Assembly (NCBI GenBank): GCA_031271725.1
Contig: JAISVE010000158.1
Span: forward strand, 1 to 5,018
Direction of reading: 5' to 3'
Source of the DNA: Bacteroidales bacterium
GTDB taxonomy: Bacteria; Bacteroidota; Bacteroidia; Bacteroidales; P3
DNA: 5,018 bases
Part shown: positions 1 through 5,018 of the stretch, in pieces
How the letters are laid out: each line of letters starts with the position of its first letter
Position numbering within the stretch: the first letter of the stretch is position 1
Program-made: the position numbers and the translations under genes
Notes under the pieces: generated by a model
Told to the model about the DNA's origin: nothing
What the model saw: the letters and a program-made list of their open reading frames with translations, nothing else
Database searches by the model: none

Positions 1-2
1 AC

Positions 3-1373
3 CTTAAAATTCTCGGTATATTTTTACTTGCAAGTGTGCTTTATGTGCTGTGGATAGTAATTTTTCTTAAGCGGCGCAAGGCACTCGACTATAAACGTTT
101 TGCACAGGCGTCCGCAGAACAGAGCAACCTGTATCAACTCATTACCGGTATGCAGGAAATCAAACTCAACAATTGCGAAAAACAGAAGCGTTGGGAGTGG
201 GAACATATCCAAACAAAACTCTTTAAGGTAAGCGTCAAAGGTTTGTCCTTATCGCAGTATCAGCAGGCAGGCGGTTTCTTTATCAATGAGGCAAAAAATA
301 TTATTATTTCCTTTTTTGCAGCGCAGGCTGTAATAACGGGCAACATGACCCTCGGTATGATGCTTGCGGTGCAGTATATTATCGGGCAACTGAACTCTCC
401 CATCTCCCAACTTATCGGTTTTGTTCAGGCAGCGCAGGACGCAAAAATAAGTTTGGAACGCTTGGGCGAGATAAGCAATAAAGAGGATGAGGAGCCTGCG
501 GATGTTCAGAAGATAACCACCCTGCCTTCCTCTTGTGACATTCATTTGCATAATGTACTTTTTCAGTATGACGGTCCGCACAGTGAAATTGTTTTGCAGG
601 ATATAACAATGGATATTCCTCAAGGCAAGACTACGGCTATTGTAGGCATGAGCGGCAGTGGCAAGACCACCCTTGTAAAGTTGTTGTTGGGTTTTTATCC
701 TCCTGTGAAGGGTGAGATATTTATAGGCGGGAACATAGATGCGTATGAAAAAACTCAAAGGTCAAGGCGCACGAGTGCAGAAATGAGGGAGCGTACAGAA
801 GTACGTGACCGAGTTTCAAGTGAAGTGCAACGCAGAGATTTGAGGAATTTTCATACGCAGCTGTGGCGCAACAGTTGCGGTGCTGTGATGCAGGACGGCT
901 TTATTTTCTCTGATACCATAGCCCGCAATATAGCCATAGGTGATGAGGTTATAGACAAAGCACGTTTGCAGCACGCTGTAAAAACTGCGAACATTGCAGA
1001 AATGATTGAGGGGCTTCCCTTGGGTTATAACACCAAGATAGGTCAGGAAGGGCACGGTTTAAGCCAGGGGCAGAAGCAGCGTATTTTGATTGCTCGTGTG
1101 GTGTATAAGAACCCTCAGTTTATATTTTTCGATGAGGCAACCAATGCTCTTGATGCGAATAATGAAAGGGTAATAATGGAAAACTTGGAAGAGTTTTTTA
1201 AGGGTCGCACTGTTGTTATAGTTGCGCACCGTTTAAGCACTGTAAAGAATGCCGATAATATAGTAGTGCTTGATAAGGGACGTATTGTAGAACAGGGCAC
1301 GCACGCTGAGCTTACGCAGTTGCGTGGTGCGTACTTTGAGTTAGTGAAAAATCAGTTGGAATTAGGCAGTTAG
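3..1373 (+). CDS. Peptidase-type ABC exporter (bacteriocin/double-glycine peptide export), C-terminal part, 5'-truncated by window edge
   Basis: The frame is open to the left edge, and 456 residues are visible. The first possible start codon (GTG at 36) lies in the middle of a membrane helix, so it is not the real start. Residues 1-25 look like transmembrane helix 4, followed by a cytoplasmic loop (LDYKRFAQASAEQSNLYQLI) and helices 5-6 (about 90-145). The nucleotide-binding domain follows with all its motifs: Walker A GMSGSGKTT (215-223), Q-loop VMQDG (Q297), signature LSQGQ (353-357), Walker B FIFFDE (D377/E378), D-loop ALDAN and switch histidine in AHRLST (H409). The ending LVKNQLELG and the loop sequences are, from family knowledge, typical of Bacteroidota exporters with an N-terminal C39 peptidase. 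That domain would lie upstream and is not seen. The protein should act as an inner-membrane dimer with the HlyD and TolC proteins downstream. An odd segment of about 33 residues (246-278) separates the strand ending GEIFIGG from the conserved WR before the Q-loop. All catalytic motifs stay in frame, so the gene is probably functional. Confidence 0.
   Translation, partial: LKILGIFLLASVLYVLWIVIFLKRRKALDYKRFAQASAEQSNLYQLITGMQEIKLNNCEKQKRWEWEHIQTKLFKVSVKGLSLSQYQQAGGFFINEAKNIIISFFAAQAVITGNMTLGMMLAVQYIIGQLNSPISQLIGFVQAAQDAKISLERLGEISNKEDEEPADVQKITTLPSSCDIHLHNVLFQYDGPHSEIVLQDITMDIPQGKTTAIVGMSGSGKTTLVKLLLGFYPPVKGEIFIGGNIDAYEKTQRSRRTSAEMRERTEVRDRVSSEVQRRDLRNFHTQLWRNSCGAVMQDGFIFSDTIARNIAIGDEVIDKARLQHAVKTANIAEMIEGLPLGYNTKIGQEGHGLSQGQKQRILIARVVYKNPQFIFFDEATNALDANNERVIMENLEEFFKGRTVVIVAHRLSTVKNADNIVVLDKGRIVEQGTHAELTQLRGAYFELVKNQLELGS
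740..859. repeat. Inverted-repeat DNA in the ABC gene, coding an Arg-rich insert in the nucleotide-binding domain
   Basis: The arms 740-751 (TGCGTATGAAAA) and 848-859 (TTTTCATACGCA) are perfect 12-bp inverted repeats. A further 6 bp match inside them (CTCAAA 754-759 with TTTGAG 839-844). A nested fold also exists: AAACTC 751-756 with GAGTTT 811-816, GGTCA 760-764 with TGACC 806-810, and two small hairpins inside (GCAC 769-772 with GTGC 775-778; CGTAC 792-796 with GTACG 801-805, AGAA loop). AGAT occurs at 737-740 and again at 836-839, exactly 99 bp (33 codons) apart, which would suit a target duplication or a slipped junction. The extra protein is highly charged, with nine Arg among 26 residues (759-836). 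The insertion is inferred from the usual distance between the GG turn and the WR motif in this family, about 12-13 residues against 46 here. The right arm codes FHTQ, which could be ancestral protein, so the element's true borders are uncertain. Confidence 0.6.
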
Positions 1374-1386
1374 TGGGGGAGTGCTG

Positions 1387-1416
1387 TGGTTTGGAATAGC
1401 ATGGTTTGGAGTGGCG
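1387..1416. repeat. Two-copy 15-bp degenerate tandem repeat
   Basis: The units 1387-1401 and 1402-1416 share TGGTTTGGA and part of the remainder. They start 13 bp after the ABC stop codon. The repeat lies just left of the inverted-repeat element and may belong to the same repetitive unit. No function is assigned. Confidence 0.5.
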
Positions 1417-1422
1417 CGGGCG

Positions 1423-1579
1423 CGCAGGCTGGCGCAAAAAGTTGGAATGTTATTTAAGTTGGGCAAGGTCGCAAGTTTATAAAAGGCCGTGGGGCATGTC
1501 GGTTGTGTATTAAACACCCGTAGTATCGCAAAGCATTGGATTAATAACATTCCAACTTCTTGCGCCATCGAAGCTTGCG
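1423..1579. mobile_element. MITE-like intergenic element with long terminal inverted repeats
   Basis: The core arms 1430-1454 (starting TGGCGCAAAAAGTTGG) and 1543-1567 (ending TTCTTGCGCCA) are reverse complements over 25 bp with one mismatch. The match continues outward imperfectly, CGCAGGC at 1423-1429 against GCTTGCG at 1573-1579, with a few unpaired bases at 1568-1571. The centre of about 88 bp has no gene and only a small GTGT/ACAC hairpin near 1505-1516. The size, non-coding centre and position between two genes of one secretion system suggest a non-autonomous transposable element or a dispersed palindromic repeat. No clear target-site duplication was found. As RNA the arms would form a very stable stem that could block or end transcription reaching it from the ABC gene, but there is no T-run after it. 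Confidence 0.6.
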
Positions 1580-1619
1580 TGGGAGCAGCGAGCGCAGAGG
1601 CTCCGACCGAAGTGTAGTA

Positions 1620-1627
1620 TAATTTTG
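1620..1627 (+). promoter_or_regulatory. Candidate Bacteroides-type -7 promoter box for the adaptor-channel operon
   Basis: TAATTTTG matches the TAnnTTTG -7 consensus of Bacteroidota exactly. It lies 25 bp before the adaptor start codon, leaving a short AT-rich leader. No convincing TTTG -33 element is seen about 20 bp upstream, where the sequence is GC-rich (1588-1606), so the promoter call rests on the -7 box and its position. It would allow the adaptor and channel genes to be transcribed independently of the ABC gene. Confidence 0.4.
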
Positions 1628-1652
1628 TGGATTTTACAATGAACAATAAATA

Positions 1653-2984
1653 ATGAGCGATAAAAAAGATATATTAGAGCAGGTAGAACAGGTGGAGCAG
1701 GAGCGGATGCTTGAACTTCGCAGTCCGGAAGTGCAGCAAATACTCGGCAAACCTCCGCGATGGATAATCCGTTGGGGCATTACCCTTATACTCTCTATTG
1801 TGGGGCTCCTCTTTCTCGGCTCCTTTCTTTTCCAATATCCCGATGTTATAAGCGCAACAATAGAAGTGCACACCGAAAATATGCCCGCACAGATTGTAGC
1901 AAAAACATCAGGCAAAATAGACACTCTTTTTGTTGCGGAAGGGCAAATTGTACCTGCGGAAGAATACCTTGCCGTGCTTGAAAACACAGCCGTTTTTGAA
2001 GATGTTCTTACACTGAAAAAACTCTTGACGGGCAACGACACATTAGGAAATTTACAGTTATCAACACTAAACAAACCGCTTTCCTTAGGCGACATGCAAA
2101 GCCATTTTTACGCCTTTCAAAAATCATTTGAAGACCACCGTTTTTTTAGCGATAAACAATACCACCTTCAAAAAATATCGGCATTAAAAAAACAGCTATC
2201 CTTGCGCCGACAGATAGAACTTAGCGCAAGACGGCAATTAAAAACAAGTGCGGAACAGTACAAAACACAAAGGCGGCTCTTTGCAATGGATTCAAATTTA
2301 TTTGCAAAGAAAGTAATCTCTCAATCGGAATTTGAAACAGCAAAAAGCACCTTGCTGCAATCCCAACAATCTTATGAAAATTCTCAGTCGTCAATCCATA
2401 ACGAACAAATGAGCATTGCCCTTTTAGAGCAAAATATTTTGGAAATCGAACAGCAGGCAGACGAACAGCAAACAGCCTTGCGTTTGGCATTGTCGGGCGC
2501 ATTGGAAGCCCTTAACGCTGCTATTCTCAGTTGGGAACAGATGTATGTTTTTAAGAGTGCTGTTGCGGGTAAAGTAGCACTGACAAAGTTTTGGCAGAAA
2601 AACCAAAATATAACCGCAGGCGAACAGTTGTTAAGTATAATTCCGCAAGCAGAAACAAGCATTATGGGGCGCATTCTCTTGCCAACGCAGGGTGCAGGAA
2701 AGGTAAAAGTGGGGCAAGCGGTAAATGTTAAATTCGATGGTTTCCCTCATCTTGAATACGGTATGGTGCGAGGCAAGGTAAGCATTGTGTCGTCTGTTCC
2801 TATAACCAACCAAGACGGTAAATTCTTTATGGTAGATGTTGTTTTCCCTGACGGATTAAAAACCAACTATGGCAAAACATTGGAATTTGCACAACTGATG
2901 TCGGGCACTGCCGAAATAATAACGGCAGACAGACGGCTGGCAGAAAGGCTGCTTGAGCCTGTAAAATCACTTTGGAAAAGATAG
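1653..2984 (+). CDS. HlyD-family secretion adaptor (membrane fusion protein)
   Basis: This 443-residue protein would connect the inner-membrane ABC exporter to the outer-membrane channel across the periplasm. It has a short charged cytoplasmic N-terminus containing an EQVEQVEQE stretch, and one transmembrane helix at about 41-61. The first half of a lipoyl/barrel-sandwich domain follows (about 78-111, with TSGKIDTLFVAEGQIV). A long charged, Gln-rich helical hairpin spans about 145-290, and contains the VISQSEFETAKS motif typical of HlyD adaptors. The second barrel-sandwich half is at about 302-330 (AVAGKVAL...GEQLLSIIP) and a beta-barrel domain at about 335-420 (VKVGQAVNVKFDGFP...SGTAEIIT). 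Length and order fit a complete member. The ATG at 1653 is chosen because it follows an AT-rich stretch (AACAATAAATA) and gives the normal short N-terminus; there is no Shine-Dalgarno, as is usual in Bacteroidota. The stop is one base before the next gene's ATG, so translation is probably coupled. The paired channel and preceding exporter fix its role; the cargo is unknown. Confidence 0.95.
   Translation: MSDKKDILEQVEQVEQERMLELRSPEVQQILGKPPRWIIRWGITLILSIVGLLFLGSFLFQYPDVISATIEVHTENMPAQIVAKTSGKIDTLFVAEGQIVPAEEYLAVLENTAVFEDVLTLKKLLTGNDTLGNLQLSTLNKPLSLGDMQSHFYAFQKSFEDHRFFSDKQYHLQKISALKKQLSLRRQIELSARRQLKTSAEQYKTQRRLFAMDSNLFAKKVISQSEFETAKSTLLQSQQSYENSQSSIHNEQMSIALLEQNILEIEQQADEQQTALRLALSGALEALNAAILSWEQMYVFKSAVAGKVALTKFWQKNQNITAGEQLLSIIPQAETSIMGRILLPTQGAGKVKVGQAVNVKFDGFPHLEYGMVRGKVSIVSSVPITNQDGKFFMVDVVFPDGLKTNYGKTLEFAQLMSGTAEIITADRRLAERLLEPVKSLWKR
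1677..1703 (+). repeat. Three-copy 9-bp tandem repeat in the adaptor N-terminus
   Basis: GAGCAGGTA, GAACAGGTG and GAGCAGGAG follow each other in frame and encode EQV-EQV-EQE. The tract could expand or contract in 3-codon steps without breaking the frame. It lies in the cytoplasmic tail before the membrane helix. Confidence 0.6.
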
Positions 2985-2985
2985 T

Positions 2986-4317
2986 ATGTGGCGTTTGAGT
3001 GTTATACTGTTTGTATTTCTGTTGTTGCAATACCTTTTGTTTGCACAGCAGGCACAGGAAGCAACACCAACTGTGCAGCAGCAATGGACTTTACAGCAGT
3101 GCATAGATACGGCGCATGAGCGCAATATGCAGATACGGCAGGCGGAATTTAATGTACAGGGCAGCAAGGCAAACTTTAATCAGTCTAAAATAAACTTTCT
3201 GCCGAGCATAAATGCAAATCTCGGCGATGGTTTCAGTTTCGGAAGGTCGCAGTCGAGGGAAGGTGTATATGTAGATGAAAGTTCGAACTCTGCAAACGCT
3301 TCTTTGAACTTGGATTTAATGCTATTTCAGGGGTTAAGGAACATTAACGAATTGCACGCAAAAAAATATGCTTTTTTAGCCTCCGTTGAAGACAGAGAGA
3401 AAATAAAAAAGGACATCACCCTGAATGTAATCTCTTATTATCTGAATGTTTTAATACAAAAAGAATTGCTTAATATTGCAGCAGGACAGATTGCACTCAC
3501 GGACAGTATGGAAAAACATCTGTTATTATTGGTTGCAAGTGGAAAAGAAGCAGAGGTAAAGGTATATGAAATACGTGCGCAAAGGGCAACGGAATTATAT
3601 AATCTTACAGAAGCCGAAATGAATGTAAGGCTTGCCATGCTCGACTTGGCGCAAATATTAGATGTTAAGGAAATAGCAGGCTTTGACGTTGAAAATCCTT
3701 ACAGGGGCTTGGATATTACAACCACATTAGTGCCTGATATTAATTTTGAAAGTGCGCTTGCAGGTTTGCCTGATGTTAGGGCAGAGGAAATGCGTTTGCA
3801 GAGTGCAAGAAAAAATCTCAGCATTGCAAAATCATATCATTATCCGACATTGTCATTTAACGCTTTTACTTCTACCGGATATTATTATATGCAGGATATA
3901 ATGAATGCTCCCTTTGCTGAGCAGGCATTGAATAACCTGCGGAATTATGTGGGTGTATCTTTGTCTATCCCTGTTTTTAACCGTCTTACTATTTGGACAG
4001 GTGTTCGTACAAGCAAGTTACAGATGCAACAACAGGAGTTGCAGTTGGAGGAAGCGAAAAAAACTTTATTCAAGGATATACAGCGTGCAAGCCTTAATGT
4101 TAGTGTCGCACAAAAGAGATACCTTGCAGCAGACGGCTCTGTTGAGGCAAATAGCGAAGCATACCGATATATTGAGGAACGTTATAAAAGCGGTCGTGCT
4201 ACCTTGCTGGAACTTCAACAAGCAAAAACCAATCTTGAAAAGAGCTTATCAGAGCGCGTTCGCGCAAAATATGAGTTTGTCTTTGGAGTTAAAATACTTG
4301 AACTTTACGGGAGATAA
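2986..4317 (+). CDS. TolC-family outer-membrane efflux channel
   Basis: This 443-residue protein should form the trimeric outer-membrane exit duct for the exporter-adaptor pair. It begins with a clear signal peptide (MWRLSVILFVFLLLQYLLFA) and a probable cleavage after residue 20. Two repeats of the outer membrane efflux fold follow. The first (about 34-230) opens WTLQQCIDTAHERNMQIRQA and includes FLPSINANLG. The second (about 255-440) includes PDVRAEEMRLQSARKNLSIA, YPTLSFNAF, the SIPVFNR strand end and ERYKSGRATLLELQQAKTNL. The C-terminal KILELYGR matches the KILDFY-type ending common in Bacteroidota members, so the protein is complete. The start at 2986 is supported by the signal peptide, by the one-base gap after the adaptor stop, and by a weak purine-rich stretch GGAAAAG at 2974-2980. 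No plug, lipobox or extra domain is seen. Multidrug efflux is an alternative role, but the peptide-exporter context favours type I secretion. Confidence 0.95.
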   Translation: MWRLSVILFVFLLLQYLLFAQQAQEATPTVQQQWTLQQCIDTAHERNMQIRQAEFNVQGSKANFNQSKINFLPSINANLGDGFSFGRSQSREGVYVDESSNSANASLNLDLMLFQGLRNINELHAKKYAFLASVEDREKIKKDITLNVISYYLNVLIQKELLNIAAGQIALTDSMEKHLLLLVASGKEAEVKVYEIRAQRATELYNLTEAEMNVRLAMLDLAQILDVKEIAGFDVENPYRGLDITTTLVPDINFESALAGLPDVRAEEMRLQSARKNLSIAKSYHYPTLSFNAFTSTGYYYMQDIMNAPFAEQALNNLRNYVGVSLSIPVFNRLTIWTGVRTSKLQMQQQELQLEEAKKTLFKDIQRASLNVSVAQKRYLAADGSVEANSEAYRYIEERYKSGRATLLELQQAKTNLEKSLSERVRAKYEFVFGVKILELYGR

Positions 4318-4358
4318 GCAGAAATCTTGTAAATAATTTTTTTGATTAGTAAATTCAT

Positions 4359-4366
4359 TACATTTG
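4359..4366 (+). promoter_or_regulatory. Candidate Bacteroides-type -7 promoter box for yraN
   Basis: TACATTTG matches the TAnnTTTG consensus exactly and lies in the AT-rich gap after the channel gene. A TTTG at 4341-4344 is the nearest -33 candidate, but the 14-bp gap is shorter than the usual 19-20. The T-run at 4335-4343 gives no better match. Transcription would start near 4370-4373, at the edge of the following palindrome. Confidence 0.45.
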
Positions 4367-4372
4367 TAAAGT

Positions 4373-4399
4373 CTTGAGGTTTCAATTTGAAACCTCAAG
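4373..4399. other. Perfect 27-bp palindrome (strong stem-loop) between channel gene and yraN
   Basis: CTTGAGGTTTCAA (4373-4385) and TTGAAACCTCAAG (4387-4399) are exact inverted repeats around a single T. As RNA this gives about 11 paired bases with a 5-base loop. It could be the terminator of the adaptor-channel operon, but neither strand has a T-run after the stem. Its place directly after a -7-like box suggests instead a stem-loop at the very 5' end of the yraN mRNA, or an operator for a dimeric DNA-binding protein. The structure is certain; the role is open. Confidence 0.85.
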
Positions 4400-4479
4400 T
4401 TCGCATGGAGGGAAGCGTTATTTGCCTCATGCGTTTACAGAGCAAGGTATTGGAATGCTTTCTATTTGTATTAAAAATA

Positions 4480-4896
4480 ATGATAGATAGATATGGAAAA
4501 TTGAGAGGGGTAGGTGATAGCACTGTTCGGAAAGGTAAAGACGGTGAGGGGCTTGCCGTAAAATATTTACAAGAAAAAGGATTTAAAATTGTAGAAAGGA
4601 ACTATCGTGCAGGGCGTAAGGAAATAGATATTATTGCAGAATTACCTGACACTATTGTTTTTGTAGAGGTTAAGTTTCGTGAGTCGGATACACTCGCTTC
4701 GCCTTTTGAAGCGGTAAATATCCGGAAACAGCAAAATATTTTTCGTGTTGCAAATTCTTATGTTAGAAGCAGGAAAATAAATAAAGATGTCCGCTTTGAT
4801 ATAATAGGGATTGTTGCCGGCGTTAGTGGGCAAAACAGCAGCAGGCATAACAGAATAGAACATATTGAAGGTGCGTTTTCGGTTTTTGGCGGATAA
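4480..4896 (+). CDS. yraN: YraN/UPF0102 family endonuclease-fold protein
   Basis: This protein of 138 residues belongs to UPF0102, a small family with the PD-(D/E)xK nuclease fold, reported to have roles tied to DNA processing but with no settled function. Visible motifs are GKDGEGLAVKYLQEKG (19-34, with E23), IVERNYRAGRKEIDIIAE (D50), IVFVEVKFR (E63-x-K65, the metal and catalytic pair), ASPFEAVNIRKQQNI and VRFDIIGI near the end. The usual Gly before EID is replaced by Lys (RKEID). The frame is open from a TTG at 4387, but that codon lies inside the palindrome and would add 31 residues not known in the family. The ATG at 4480, preceded by TTAAAAATA, gives a normal-size protein and is preferred; ATG 4405 and 4429 are alternatives. 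It is separated from the channel gene by 162 bp with its own candidate promoter, so it is probably not functionally linked to secretion. Confidence 0.9.
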   Translation: MIDRYGKLRGVGDSTVRKGKDGEGLAVKYLQEKGFKIVERNYRAGRKEIDIIAELPDTIVFVEVKFRESDTLASPFEAVNIRKQQNIFRVANSYVRSRKINKDVRFDIIGIVAGVSGQNSSRHNRIEHIEGAFSVFGG

Positions 4897-5018
4897 ATCG
4901 TACCGCTGTTCGCTGCGCTCGCGAAATTACTCTGCCTCGAAAATGCAAATTTGTTTAACTCTGTTTTCTTCCTCGCAGTTCGGCAAAGCAAGTAAACTTG
5001 CTCTGCTCTCACTTGCAG
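4897..5018. other. Intergenic region after yraN, repeat-like, continuing past the window
   Basis: No gene is recognisable in these 122 bp. The stretch is palindrome-rich: CGCTGCGCTCGCG near 4911-4923, CAAATTTG near 4946-4953, and the stem-loop at 4983-5006. The 10-mer CTGCGCTCGC (4913-4922) is the reverse complement of GCGAGCGCAG at 1588-1597 beside the MITE-like element. The texture resembles dispersed intergenic repeats of Bacteroidales genomes; this is an impression from memory that was not checked. Confidence 0.35.
4983..5006. repeat. Palindromic stem-loop at the right edge
   Basis: AGCAAGT (4987-4993) and ACTTGCT (4996-5002) pair around AA. The stem extends by GCA/TGC (4983-4985 with 5004-5006) past one mismatch, giving 10 of 11 pairs. 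It follows yraN by 86 bp. There is no T-run, so it is a weak terminator candidate; a dispersed repeat is as likely. Confidence 0.6.

Noticed and set aside
36..38. GTG as the start of the ABC protein
   Set aside because: The frame continues upstream to the window edge with hydrophobic residues of the same helix, so the gene is simply cut by the window.
249..758. Minus-strand 169-codon ORF opposite the ABC gene
   Set aside because: It lies fully antisense to a gene with clear ABC motifs, has no recognisable domain, and fits a shadow ORF.
1423..1579. CRISPR array, tRNA or riboswitch in the large gap
   Set aside because: There are no regularly spaced direct repeats, no tRNA-like arms, and no recognised riboswitch core. 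The structure is one pair of inverted arms.
1362..1646. Minus-strand 94-codon ORF covering the intergenic repeat region
   Set aside because: It consists of the inverted-repeat element and the 15-bp tandem repeat, overlaps the ABC gene's end and resembles no recognisable protein. It is open probably by chance within a repeat.
3947..4336. Plus-strand 129-codon ORF in another frame of the channel gene
   Set aside because: It overlaps the conserved second half of the TolC-family protein. Its composition is irregular, with no family features.
4373..4399. Confident rho-independent terminator
   Set aside because: The stem is strong, but no T-run follows on either strand, so it is listed as a structure of open function.
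4758..5012. Minus-strand 84-codon ORF at the right edge
   Set aside because: Half of it is antisense to yraN and half is palindromic repeat sequence; there is no coding signature.

Overview
The window reads as a piece of a Bacteroidota (probably Bacteroidales-like) chromosome. The evidence is the style of the transporter and HlyD proteins, AT-rich start regions without clear Shine-Dalgarno sequences, and two TAnnTTTG boxes (the Bacteroides-type -7 element) in front of genes. No genus can be named from the sequence alone.

Layout, all genes on the + strand: (1) positions 1-1373, the C-terminal part of an ABC exporter of the peptidase-containing (C39/bacteriocin-export) type, cut by the left window edge. 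Its nucleotide-binding domain carries an extra Arg-rich segment of about 33 residues whose DNA is full of inverted repeats. (2) Positions 1374-1652, a 279-bp gap holding a two-copy 15-bp tandem repeat, a MITE-like element with long terminal inverted arms (about 1423-1579) and a candidate promoter. (3) Positions 1653-2984, an HlyD-family periplasmic adaptor. (4) Positions 2986-4317, a TolC-family outer-membrane channel one base downstream, so certainly co-transcribed with the adaptor. (5) Positions 4318-4479, a gap with a -7-like box followed at once by a perfect 13-bp-arm palindrome. (6) Positions 4480-4896, a YraN/UPF0102 family nuclease-fold protein. (7) Positions 4897-5018, a palindrome-rich intergenic stretch running off the right edge.

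The first three genes together make a complete tripartite type I secretion machine: inner-membrane ABC exporter, adaptor spanning the periplasm, and outer-membrane channel. In this family the exporter usually also cleaves a double-glycine leader from a small peptide (bacteriocin or RiPP-like), but the peptidase domain and any precursor peptide would lie left of the window. YraN appears to be an unrelated neighbour with its own promoter.

The genes themselves belong to known families. The unusual material is the palindromic DNA: one element apparently inside the ABC coding sequence and in frame, one between the exporter and adaptor genes, one at the presumed 5' end of the yraN transcript, and one at the right edge.
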